A stretch of 64,000 nt of DNA from G965267605 sp965267605 (GCA_965267605.1 OZ254088.1:1116001-1180000); one strand, 5' to 3'. Shown: positions 42,546 to 50,741, numbered from the stretch's first letter. Notes: generated by a model from the sequence alone, not told the origin. Made by a program: numbers and translations.

Positions 42546-43521
42546 ATAACAGAATCACCGCGTTCATACTGTTCATCCCTGACGGTTTCGATTTGATCTC
42601 CGTGTTTCTTACATCAATGTAATGCAGGTTCTTCATGCTGCTCATGAATGTAGGGTAGCTGTACACCTTCGAGTTATGAGCTATCAGGTGTTGCAGCTGA
42701 GTAAGCTTGTTAAAGAACGCCCCGAAGTCGCGAATGTTTGTGTGGCTGATATCAAGCGAACGCATCGCGGTCATATTAGACATGAATGTAGGTAGGGAGG
42801 ATATGGGATTGTTGGAAACATTCAATACCTGAAGTTTTGTGAGCTTGTTAAAGAATGCTGGAAAACTATTCAGGTTGTTGTTGCTTGCATCGATTACTCG
42901 AAGATTCTTCAGGTCCGAAATAAATGAGGGCCAGGAAGTAAAGTTGTTATTACTGAAATAGAACTCTTCCAAATTCTCAAGTTTGCTGAAGAATGCAGGC
43001 CATCTTGAAAGATTTTGTCCCCGGATGTCCAGAACACGCACACCTTTAGGGTTGCGAAGTGCAGCCTCAATGTTCACGTAATAACCATTTCCAAAGGAGT
43101 AGTTACGGTACATCGGTAGGGCACCGCATTGGTGGTTGCCAACATCAATACAGCATCCTCCGCCAGCATGGTAGTGATGTCCTCCGCCTTGCTGAGTTGT
43201 TTGGCCGCGGCTGACGATCTGGATGGAACTGATCTTATCGTTCCATGGATCATTCCAGGCGGACACGCTCCAGTTGCTTGTCAATTGTAGCGAACGCCCT
43301 TGAAAGTTGGCGTGTTCGTAGATAATAACCGACCAACCCGGAGGCACCTTGATGGAGCTGATCTTATCATTCCAGGGGTCATTCCATGCTGAAGCGGACC
43401 AGGTACTATTAATAACCATCGATCTTCCACGGAACTGATCGTGCTCGAAAATTTGAACTTGATTTTGAGAGAATACGCTGCTAAACAGCGCAATGAAAAG
43501 AGTAGTAGCCAGTAGTCTCAT
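42544..43521 (-). CDS. Secreted betagamma-crystallin / leucine-rich-repeat protein
   Basis: 325 residues. Signal peptide (1-18), then two betagamma-crystallin Greek-key motifs (about 20-60 and 62-105), each with WNDPWNDKISSI whose NDKISS fits the N/D-N/D-x-x-S/T-S calcium-binding signature. A short Gly/His/Cys linker (about 108-130) leads into seven leucine-rich repeats of 23-24 residues (about 150-320; for example LRVIDASNNNLNSFPAFF). An exported calcium-stabilised adhesion or recognition protein is likely. It has no type IX sorting domain that I can see. A TTTAC-N5-GTAAA dyad lies at 43531-43545 upstream. Confidence 0.88.
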   Translation of the reverse strand: MRLLATTLFIALFSSVFSQNQVQIFEHDQFRGRSMVINSTWSASAWNDPWNDKISSIKVPPGWSVIIYEHANFQGRSLQLTSNWSVSAWNDPWNDKISSIQIVSRGQTTQQGGGHHYHAGGGCCIDVGNHQCGALPMYRNYSFGNGYYVNIEAALRNPKGVRVLDIRGQNLSRWPAFFSKLENLEEFYFSNNNFTSWPSFISDLKNLRVIDASNNNLNSFPAFFNKLTKLQVLNVSNNPISSLPTFMSNMTAMRSLDISHTNIRDFGAFFNKLTQLQHLIAHNSKVYSYPTFMSSMKNLHYIDVRNTEIKSKPSGMNSMNAVILL

Positions 43522-43562
43522 ATGCGTGCGTTTACGTAGTGTAAAGCAAGAAGAGTGCCAAA

Positions 43563-44135
43563 CTAGTTCAACGCCTGTTGAATATGCTTCTGCATCTCTG
43601 GAAGTAGGTCTGACTCAAACCAGCGGTTCTTGGAAAGCCAGATATTGTTTCTGGGGGAGGGATGAGGGAGTGGTAGAAACCTCGGGAGGTATTGTGTGTA
43701 GTTCTGTACCGTTGAAGTCAGGGTTTTCTTCACATCCTTTCCCAGGTAGTAGGCTTGAGCGTAGGATCCAACCAGCAATATGAGTTGGACGGCTTTCATA
43801 TTGGACAACAGTTGTTCATGCCATGTCAGTGCACATTCGGGCCTTGGAGGAAGATCACCGGTCTTACCTGTCCCGGGATAACAGAAACCCATAGGGATCA
43901 GTGCAACCTTTGTGCTGTCATAGAATGTTGCTTCATCTACTTGCATCCACTCGCGGAGTCGATCTCCACTTTTATCGTCCCATGCAATACCGCTTTCATG
44001 AACGATCCTGCCAGGAGCTTGTCCTATTACCACGATCCTTGAGGTAGCATGTGCCTGTAGAACAGGGCGACAACCATGAGGCAATTGTCGGATACAGATC
44101 TCACATGTTTTGATCTGCTGAAGAAGATCATCCAT
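43563..44135 (-). CDS. Uracil-DNA glycosylase superfamily protein
   Basis: 190 residues. Motif A GQAPGR (residues 38-43) and the C-terminal PLPHPSPRN (motif B with the catalytic His) mark the UDG superfamily, which removes deaminated bases. The N-terminus has a CEIC pair (C11, C14) reminiscent of the iron-sulfur-bound family 4/5 enzymes; the other two ligands are not clear, so the exact subfamily is open. It shares a single base with the alkyltransferase stop and ends the operon headed by the S24 repressor, so it should be expressed with the damage response. Confidence 0.87.
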   Translation of the reverse strand: MDDLLQQIKTCEICIRQLPHGCRPVLQAHATSRIVVIGQAPGRIVHESGIAWDDKSGDRLREWMQVDEATFYDSTKVALIPMGFCYPGTGKTGDLPPRPECALTWHEQLLSNMKAVQLILLVGSYAQAYYLGKDVKKTLTSTVQNYTQYLPRFLPLPHPSPRNNIWLSKNRWFESDLLPEMQKHIQQALN

Positions 44136-44620
44136 TAGAACAATTTACCTTGAATATATTGACTCTCGTGATCCAGTAGCCACTTTTTACGTTCTACGCC
44201 AAAAGCGTAGCCTGTAAGGCTGCCATCACTGCCGATAACCCTGTGGCAAGGTAGAAACAGTGCAATGGGATTGCTACCATTGGCATGTCCTACCGCACGG
44301 GTTGCTTTGGGGTCTCCCAACTGATTGGCTATTTCCTGGTAAGAGACGGTTTTGCCAAATGGGATGGCTTCAAGTGCTTTCCAAACGCGTTTTTGAAAGA
44401 CACTCCCTTCTGGCGCTAGGCTTACCGTGAATGCCTTTCTATTGCCTTGAAAGTATTCGTCTAATTCATTGATGGCCTGCTGAAGGGCAAGAGAAGAATG
44501 TTGGGCTTCTTCTTCAGTTTCTACAAAAGACAAGGTAGTTACCGCCAGGTTAGTGCCAACGATCTTGATGGTTCCAATGGGAGATTGGTAGTAAGTGTGT
44601 TCAGTGGCTTCTGAACTCAT
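44135..44620 (-). CDS. ogt: Methylated-DNA--protein-cysteine S-methyltransferase
   Basis: 161 residues, the size of Ogt without the Ada activator domain. It removes O6-alkyl groups from guanine by suicide transfer to Cys. The acceptor is in PCHRVIG; GKTVSYQEIANQLG (helix-turn-helix with arginine finger nearby) and TGYAFGVERKKWLL are conserved. Its ATG overlaps the stop of the S24 repressor (four bases) and its stop overlaps the start of the UDG gene, so the three genes are one tight operon for DNA repair. Confidence 0.95.
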   Translation of the reverse strand: MSSEATEHTYYQSPIGTIKIVGTNLAVTTLSFVETEEEAQHSSLALQQAINELDEYFQGNRKAFTVSLAPEGSVFQKRVWKALEAIPFGKTVSYQEIANQLGDPKATRAVGHANGSNPIALFLPCHRVIGSDGSLTGYAFGVERKKWLLDHESQYIQGKLF

Positions 44621-45345
44621 TTCTTAAATGTATTCGTAGCAATCTCAGAGCTGATATAGTGGGTGAACTTCCACACTTCCAGTACCTGATCAATGGGTAC
44701 TTCGTAAGGCTCGTAAAAAGGATTGGTAGAGATCAGCAGTAAAGCTTGTTTCTCTTCAATCTTATTGTAAACCATCTTAAATACGATGCCGTCATCCTTG
44801 GTGAGAATAATATAGGGGTGGCCATTTTTGATCATGTTCCAGTTCTGTAGGTATTCACCCGTTACAAATGAACCATCTGGCACTGGAGGCATAGAATCTC
44901 CGCTGATCTCAAATGTTCTGTATTTCTTGCTTCTGTCAAGGAAAGGCATTCTGAAAGTAGAAAGCACACTGATGAAAGATGGGTCTGCGTATCCGGCAGT
45001 GTAACCTGCCTTGGCTTTCTTGGGTACCAGCTCAATGTTCTCTTCATTGTCTTCACCTATGGTGGTTGCCAATACCCGTAGATGTTGCCCCATAACATCC
45101 GCGCTTTGTCTTTCAATTTCGCCAAGCTTGCTTTCGGAATAGCTACTCAGGTCTTCTTTCAATAAGGTGTCTAACGACATCTCATAGTAATCAGCCAACG
45201 CAATCAATGTTTTGATGGGTGGAGCAGAGGTGCCTTTTTCATATCCGGTAAGGGAAGTTCTTTTAATATCTAAGGTCTGAGCTACGTCTTCCTGTGAGCG
45301 ACCCTTTCTTTTTCTAAGCAGTTTGAGATTTGAAGCGAAATACAT
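44617..45345 (-). CDS. XRE-type repressor with LexA/CI-like S24 peptidase domain
   Basis: 242 residues. An XRE helix-turn-helix (about 6-62, RSQEDVAQTLDIKRTSLTGYE) is joined by a linker to an S24 peptidase domain. The Ser-Lys dyad is S151 (ISGDSMPPVPDG) and K190 (IVFKMVYNK), and Ala-Gly bonds at 113-114 and 117-118 are candidate self-cleavage sites. This is the layout of phage CI and SOS-type repressors that are destroyed by RecA-promoted autocleavage. It is divergent from the Y-family polymerase operon across 68 bases holding a perfect dyad (45386-45403), the likely operator for both sides. Confidence 0.93.
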   Translation of the reverse strand: MYFASNLKLLRKRKGRSQEDVAQTLDIKRTSLTGYEKGTSAPPIKTLIALADYYEMSLDTLLKEDLSSYSESKLGEIERQSADVMGQHLRVLATTIGEDNEENIELVPKKAKAGYTAGYADPSFISVLSTFRMPFLDRSKKYRTFEISGDSMPPVPDGSFVTGEYLQNWNMIKNGHPYIILTKDDGIVFKMVYNKIEEKQALLLISTNPFYEPYEVPIDQVLEVWKFTHYISSEIATNTFKK

Positions 45346-45385
45346 GAAAAACTTTTTTGCAATATAAAAATTAATGTTGAAATTA

Positions 45386-45403
45386 TTGACAGATATATGT
45401 CAA
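45386..45403. promoter_or_regulatory. Candidate operator of the divergent damage-response locus
   Basis: TTGACA-GATATA-TGTCAA is a perfect 6-6-6 inverted repeat ending 10 bases before the polymerase ATG (45414). An overlapping second arrangement, TGTC (45398-45401) to GACA (45411-45414), suggests two adjacent sites that reach the start codon. The position between a repressor gene and its probable targets supports an operator. Confidence 0.65.
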
Positions 45404-45413
45404 AAATATCGAC

Positions 45414-46628
45414 ATGCAAAGATCCATTATACACATAGACCTTGACACCTTTTTTGTTTCCTGTGAGAGACTCATGGATAGTAGTTTGATCGGAAAGCCC
45501 GTACTCGTAGGAGGTGTAACAGGAAGAGGGGTAGTGGCCGCATGCAGCTATGAGGCCCGGCAATATGGAATTCATTCAGCCATGCCAATGAGAATGGCAC
45601 AGCAGCTATGTCCACATGCTATTGTGATCAAAGGACATGCTGGTCAGTATTCCAAATTCAGCGAACAGGTAACGGAGATCATTAAAGAGGAGTCACCCCT
45701 TTTTGAGAAATCCTCGATAGACGAGTTCTATATAGATGTAACGGGCATGGATCGTTTCTTCGGTTGCTACAAGTGGGCAAAAGAATTGCGTTCCAGGATA
45801 CAGAGAGAAACAGGGCTTCCATTGTCGTTTGGACTGAGTACGAGTAAGACTGTAGCCAAGATCACAACCAACGAGGCGAAGCCCAATAATCATCGCGAAA
45901 TACCATATGGAACTGAGAAACCTTTCCTGGCACCACTCTCTATAAAGAAGATTCCTATGGTTGGTGACCAGACCTATGCTACGCTCAGGAACATGGGTAT
46001 AGAGCATATCAAAACCGTTCAGGATATGCCAATGGAGTTGATGCATCGGGTGTTAGGCAAAAATGGTGTGGGTATATGGAAGAAAGCACAGGGCATAGAC
46101 AACAGTCCTGTAATTCCATTTCATGAGCGCAAGTCCATTTCCTCATCCATCACTTTTGAAAGAGATTCTACTGATGTAAGAAAGATGAAAGAGATACTCA
46201 GTACGATGGCAGAGAAGCTTTCTTACTATCTCAGAATGGGAAACAAGCTTACGAGCTGTGTTACGGTAACAGTAAGGTATTCTGATTTTCAAACCACCAG
46301 TAAGCAATCGCGCATATCCTACACAAGCTGTGATCACACACTGATTAAGACTACAATGGACCTCTTCTATGCCCTTTACAATCGAAGGGTGTTGGCAAGA
46401 CTGGTAGGGGTTCGTTTCAGCCACCTGGTAGAAGGAGGACACCAAATCAACCTTTTTGAAGACAGTGAGGAAATGATCAACCTGTATCAGGCAATGGATA
46501 AGATCAGAGACCGCTATGGACAAGACGCAATTAAGCGTGTGGTAGCGATGGATACAAGAGGTATTGGCCAATTTGCGAATCCCTTTAACGGCCAGCCGCC
46601 CGTTATTCCCGCACACAGAAGAATTTAA
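45414..46628 (+). CDS. dinB: Y-family DNA polymerase (DinB/PolIV type)
   Basis: 404 residues. Translesion polymerase. Catalytic acids are D9/D11 (HIDLDTFF) and D103/E104 (SSIDEFYID); the helix-hairpin-helix region near 180-230 and the little-finger domain (about 240-345) are present. QINLF near residue 345 matches the QxxLF sliding-clamp motif. Unlike ImuB, which has lost catalytic residues, this protein keeps all of them. First gene of the operon with the four-helix-bundle protein, DnaE and the SRAP-like protein, under the S24 repressor. Confidence 0.94.
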   Translation: MQRSIIHIDLDTFFVSCERLMDSSLIGKPVLVGGVTGRGVVAACSYEARQYGIHSAMPMRMAQQLCPHAIVIKGHAGQYSKFSEQVTEIIKEESPLFEKSSIDEFYIDVTGMDRFFGCYKWAKELRSRIQRETGLPLSFGLSTSKTVAKITTNEAKPNNHREIPYGTEKPFLAPLSIKKIPMVGDQTYATLRNMGIEHIKTVQDMPMELMHRVLGKNGVGIWKKAQGIDNSPVIPFHERKSISSSITFERDSTDVRKMKEILSTMAEKLSYYLRMGNKLTSCVTVTVRYSDFQTTSKQSRISYTSCDHTLIKTTMDLFYALYNRRVLARLVGVRFSHLVEGGHQINLFEDSEEMINLYQAMDKIRDRYGQDAIKRVVAMDTRGIGQFANPFNGQPPVIPAHRRI

Positions 46629-46660
46629 ATAGAACCAAAAACAATAAATGACCGCAAACA

Positions 46661-47008
46661 ATGCACGAGTACACTAAGCAAAGGATAAAAGAAAAAGGAG
46701 TTGAATTATCTCAAAAGACACAACATCTAACCAGGCATTTCCCTGAAGAAGAGGAGGAAGGACTGGTTAGCCAAATGAACCGGGCAGCAAAAGCCATTTC
46801 ATCAAACGTAGATGCATCTATAGACCGCAAAAGTGAACAAGAAAGAAAACGCTTGCTTCGTACTGCCCTTGGATCAGCTTTTGAACTGGAAGCACAGCTT
46901 ATTCTTTCACAGGAGCTAGGCTATGGTAATGAGAAGGAGATATCTGAACTCATGAATGGAGTGGTGGAAGAGCAAAAGATGCTGTATTCACTTATCAATA
47001 AACCCTGA
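46661..47008 (+). CDS. Four-helix-bundle protein (TIGR02436/23S IVS-protein type)
   Basis: 115 residues, all helical. LVSQMNRAAKAISSNVDAS, then a KSEQERKRLLRTALGSAFELEAQL stretch and SQELGY follow the family that is usually found as an orphan or inside 23S rRNA intervening sequences. Here it sits between a Y-family polymerase and a DnaE-type polymerase, where SOS cassettes of other phyla carry imuA. It is separated from dinB by 32 bases and from dnaE by eight. A role as a polymerase adaptor is inference from position only. Confidence 0.85.
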   Translation: MHEYTKQRIKEKGVELSQKTQHLTRHFPEEEEEGLVSQMNRAAKAISSNVDASIDRKSEQERKRLLRTALGSAFELEAQLILSQELGYGNEKEISELMNGVVEEQKMLYSLINKP

Positions 47009-47016
47009 TCCTTCCA

Positions 47017-50000
47017 GTGTACCTGAATTGCCATACTTCATTTAGCTACAAGTACGGAACCTTATCCATCGAAAGACTATTGGAGAAAGCCCAAAAAATG
47101 GGCGTGAAGAAACTGGCATTAACAGACATCAATAGTACATCTGGATGTATCGACTTTGTCCGCAGGGCAGATGTTGCTGAAATTGCTCCGGTTATTGGTA
47201 TTGACTTTCGCAATGGAGCAGACCAGCAATTTGTTGGTCTGGCAATCAACAATGACGGTTTTCGTGAACTGAATGAATGGCTGACTTACCATCTCCATCG
47301 GGAAGAGCCTATTCCTGCAAAAGCACCTCAGTTTAATAACGCGTTTGTCATATATCCTCTGGATAAATGCCCTGCTCAGCCATTAAAAGAGAATGAATTT
47401 ATAGGTATACGTCCTGCTCATGTAAAGCATCTGCCTTTTTCAAAATGGAAGGACCATCAGCAGAAACTGGTCATTCAGCAGCCAGTTTCATTTGACGCCC
47501 TTAAAGATTTCGATACCCATAAATTGCTCAGGGCAATGGATAACAATACACTGCTAAGCATGCTTCCTGAAAAAGAGCTGGCAGATCCATATGAGATCAT
47601 GGTTCCTGAAAGTCGCCTGGAAGAGATATTTGAAGCATATCCTCAGATTATTTCCAATACCCGGAGCCTGATTGATCAATGCTCTATTGACTTTGACTTC
47701 GGTTCTGTTAAGAACAAAAAGTTCTACACGAATTCCACTGCTGAGGATATGGACCTAATCAAGGGGGAATGTGAGGAAGGGTTGAAATACCGTTATGGCA
47801 AAGCGCCTTCAAACGTATTGGAGCGGATGAATAAAGAATTGGGAGTTATCCGTGACAAGGGATTTGCTTCATACTTCCTGATCAACTGGGATATGATCAA
47901 TTATGCGCGGAGCCAGGACTACTATTATGTAGGAAGAGGAAGTGGAGCCAATAGCATGGTAGCATATTTATTGCGCATCACAGATGTAGACCCCATTGAA
48001 CTTGATCTTTATTTTGAACGCTTCATTAACCCTGAACGTGCCAACCTTCCTGATTTCGATATAGATTTCTCATCCTTTGATCGGAACGATGTTACCCGGT
48101 ATCTCTTCGATAAGTATGGGTGGGATAAAACAGCATTGATAGGTACATACAGCACATTTAAGGACCGTGGCACATTGCGTGAGTTAGGTAAAGTGTACGG
48201 AATGCCTGCTCATGATATACGTAAGATGCAAAAAGCATCAAGCTATTACGAGTTAGATGATTTGGCACGCAAAGTATACGGTCATTACCAAAAGATTGCA
48301 GGCCTACCTAATCACCTAAGTGTACATGCCAGTGGGGTTGTCATTTCAGAAGAGCCTATCTGTTCTTATACATCAACCATGATGCCGCCCAAAGGTTTTC
48401 CTACTACGCATTTTAGCATGATTGAAGCTGAAGACATTGGACTGCACAAGTTTGATATTCTTGGGCAAAGAGGATTGGGAAAGATCAAAGACGCTCTTGA
48501 GTTGGTTAGAGACAATCAGAATGTGTTGTTGGACATCCATAAAGTAGAGGAATTCAAACAAGATGATAAGATCAATCTCAAGCTGTTGAAAGAGGCGAAG
48601 ACAATAGGCTGTTTTTATGTGGAGTCTCCAGCTATGCGAATGCTGCTCACCAAGCTTCGTGCATCTGACTATTTACGGTTGGTGGCAGCAAGCTCTATTA
48701 TTCGTCCGGGTGTAGCACAAAGTGGTATGATGCAGGAGTATGTGCAACGGTTTCATGATCCGAAGAGAAGGGAGCGTGCACGGGAAGAACTTCCGGAACT
48801 CTACAATATTCTGGAAGAGACCTACGGGGTAATGGTCTATCAAGAAGACGTGATTAAGGTAGCACACCAGTTTGCAGGACTGTCTTTAGCTGAAGCGGAT
48901 GTGTTGAGAAGGGGGATGAGCTGGAAATTCAGAGAGCGAAATGAGTTCCATCTGGTAAAGGATAAGTTTTTCAATAACTGCCGTAAGAAGAAACATCCGG
49001 AAGAGAAGATTGCAAAGCTTTGGGAAGAGATTGAAAGTTTTGGGAACTACGCTTTTGCCAAAGGCCATTCGGCCAGCTATGCAGTAGAGAGCTACCAGGC
49101 GTTATATCTCAAGGCGCATTATCCGTTAGAGTATATGGTGGCTACGGTTAATAATGGAGGAGGCTTCTACAGAACAGAATTGTATTTCCATGAAGCCAAA
49201 CTTAATGGGGGAAAACTTGAGCTACCCTGTGTGAACCAAAGCAATGCTCTTGCGGGAATACAAGGTAAAACCATATATATCGGACTGCGGTTTATACACG
49301 GCCTTGAGGCAGAAGCAATCCAAAGGTTATTAGCTGAACGGTTTTACGAAGGCCCATTCAAAAGCTTAAGAGATTTTGTGAAACGGGTCCAGCTATCAAT
49401 CGAACAATTACAGCTCTTGATAAGAATTGGGGCATTCCGATTTACCGGAAAGCAGAAAAAGGAACTTCTCTGGGACGCACACTTTCTTTTGAGTGCAAGT
49501 AAGAAGACCAAACCTTCCCGGACCTTATTTGATGTGGAGCCAGCTGAATTTCGGATACCCGAATTATGGAGCCACCCTTTGGAAGACGCCTTTGATGAAA
49601 TGGAACTACTGGGATTTCCTGTAAGTAAGAATCCGTTTGAGCTTCTTCAGGAAGAGCCAAAGATTCATTTAAAGGCTGCCGATCTCCCGTCTCTTGTAGG
49701 AAAAACCGTAGAGATAGTAGGATACCTTATTCATGTTAAAGGCACGCAAACACGTTCAAAGGATGCGCCCCAGCGCATGAATTTTGGAACATGGTTAGAT
49801 ATTGATGGCCAATGGTTGGATACCGTTCATTTTCCCAAAGCGGCAGCCAGGTACCCTTTTCAAGGACCTGGGTGTTACTGGATCAAAGGCAAAGTCTTGG
49901 ATGAGTTTGGATTTATATCAATAGAGATGAATGAAATGACCCGTTTAGCTACGCAGAGTATGGAGACACCATCCGTGAGGCTACGATCGAGTGAAAGTTA

Positions 50001-50028
50001 TTTCCGTAAACCGAAGATGTTGAGATGA
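47017..50028 (+). CDS. dnaE: DnaE-type DNA polymerase III alpha subunit, error-prone class
   Basis: 1003 residues from GTG 47017, the size of DnaE2-like polymerases and shorter than replicative DnaE (about 1160). N-terminal PHP domain (about 1-200), PolIII palm with catalytic acids in LPDFDIDF (D348, D350), SSIIRPGVAQSG, the fingers VMVYQEDVIKVA, and GHSASYAVESYQ. A tandem HhH region and an OB-like domain (about 880-985) close it. The PHP site is damaged: NCHTSFS keeps one His but the TDH element is TDIN, so proofreading is unlikely. In the damage operon after dinB, it is probably the extender of translesion synthesis. Overlaps the SRAP-like gene by four bases. Confidence 0.93.
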   Translation: MYLNCHTSFSYKYGTLSIERLLEKAQKMGVKKLALTDINSTSGCIDFVRRADVAEIAPVIGIDFRNGADQQFVGLAINNDGFRELNEWLTYHLHREEPIPAKAPQFNNAFVIYPLDKCPAQPLKENEFIGIRPAHVKHLPFSKWKDHQQKLVIQQPVSFDALKDFDTHKLLRAMDNNTLLSMLPEKELADPYEIMVPESRLEEIFEAYPQIISNTRSLIDQCSIDFDFGSVKNKKFYTNSTAEDMDLIKGECEEGLKYRYGKAPSNVLERMNKELGVIRDKGFASYFLINWDMINYARSQDYYYVGRGSGANSMVAYLLRITDVDPIELDLYFERFINPERANLPDFDIDFSSFDRNDVTRYLFDKYGWDKTALIGTYSTFKDRGTLRELGKVYGMPAHDIRKMQKASSYYELDDLARKVYGHYQKIAGLPNHLSVHASGVVISEEPICSYTSTMMPPKGFPTTHFSMIEAEDIGLHKFDILGQRGLGKIKDALELVRDNQNVLLDIHKVEEFKQDDKINLKLLKEAKTIGCFYVESPAMRMLLTKLRASDYLRLVAASSIIRPGVAQSGMMQEYVQRFHDPKRRERAREELPELYNILEETYGVMVYQEDVIKVAHQFAGLSLAEADVLRRGMSWKFRERNEFHLVKDKFFNNCRKKKHPEEKIAKLWEEIESFGNYAFAKGHSASYAVESYQALYLKAHYPLEYMVATVNNGGGFYRTELYFHEAKLNGGKLELPCVNQSNALAGIQGKTIYIGLRFIHGLEAEAIQRLLAERFYEGPFKSLRDFVKRVQLSIEQLQLLIRIGAFRFTGKQKKELLWDAHFLLSASKKTKPSRTLFDVEPAEFRIPELWSHPLEDAFDEMELLGFPVSKNPFELLQEEPKIHLKAADLPSLVGKTVEIVGYLIHVKGTQTRSKDAPQRMNFGTWLDIDGQWLDTVHFPKAAARYPFQGPGCYWIKGKVLDEFGFISIEMNEMTRLATQSMETPSVRLRSSESYFRKPKMLR

Positions 50029-50714
50029 TAGACATCTATACCATAGCTACCAACACAAGGCATCTGGAAACATCTCTGAATGTTAAAGCTGGTGAACCAA
50101 TAGTAAAAACCTATCAGGCCAGACCCGGTATGTATATGCCAGTGCTGATCCCAGACAGAAATAGGAAGCGTTTGTGTAACGCCTTTTGGGGAATCCCTCG
50201 GTTGAGAAATACAATACACACATCTAAACTACTTACCAGAGAACCCTATAAACTTTTGGTAAGGACCAGCAGGTGTGCTATTCCCGCCAATTGTTTTTTT
50301 GGTATGAAGGATACCGATCCGTATCTGATTAGATTGGTGAACTCAAGGTTGTTTTATTTAGGGGGATTGTTTGTGAAGCAAGGGAACAAGTTTTCTTTCA
50401 TTGTTCTAAAAACGGAGTCGGCCGATATGCTCTCTTTTATGCCCGACATGCCTGTTTTGATGACAGCTGATCAATTGGATGTCTGGCTAAGTACACCAGA
50501 GCTTGCAAGTGTAATGTACATTGCTGATCAGGCTGGAAGTCATTGGATGGATTATTATAAGGTATCCTCAGACATTCTTAATCCGGAAGCAAACAGTAGG
50601 AGTCTGTTATTGCCGCACGGACAGACCTACCAACAGCTTAAACAACGTGAGGTCCAATTGATTGATAGAACATTTGAAAAAATTCGACCAAATAATAGCT
50701 CCGGAAAGCGGTAA
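50025..50714 (+). CDS. Degenerate SRAP (YedK/HMCES-like) protein
   Basis: 229 residues. The SRAP core is recognisable: ARPGMYMPVLIP (the NxxP strand), NAFWGIP (the WG element), RCAIPANCFFGMK (the RC..P..GFYEW strand) and MPVLMTADQLDVWL (the RMP region). Active SRAP proteins expose Cys2 after Met removal (MCGRYT), which crosslinks abasic sites. Here the N-terminus is MIDIYT, so Cys2 is Ile. The Glu of the FYEW element and the His of the HxRMP element are also missing. The ATG is fixed by the overlap with the dnaE stop. A DNA-binding or polymerase-accessory role without crosslinking is my inference. It ends the damage operon 27 bases before thiH. Confidence 0.82.
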   Translation: MIDIYTIATNTRHLETSLNVKAGEPIVKTYQARPGMYMPVLIPDRNRKRLCNAFWGIPRLRNTIHTSKLLTREPYKLLVRTSRCAIPANCFFGMKDTDPYLIRLVNSRLFYLGGLFVKQGNKFSFIVLKTESADMLSFMPDMPVLMTADQLDVWLSTPELASVMYIADQAGSHWMDYYKVSSDILNPEANSRSLLLPHGQTYQQLKQREVQLIDRTFEKIRPNNSSGKR

Positions 50715-50741
50715 TCAGAACCCATTGAATAATTTTATCCA

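Noticed and set aside
43531..43545. TTTAC-N5-GTAAA dyad upstream of the crystallin-LRR gene as an operator
   Set aside because: Five-base AT-rich arms are expected by chance in this sequence; noted in the gene entry only.
46143..46661. 172-codon antisense frame opposite the Y-family polymerase gene
   Set aside because: Sequence composition is that of a shadow of dinB; no start signal, no recognisable domain.
39420..50741. The segment between thiG and thiH as a defined genomic island with ends
   Set aside because: No integrase, transposase, tRNA or direct repeats are visible at either junction, so I report the split operon but not an element.
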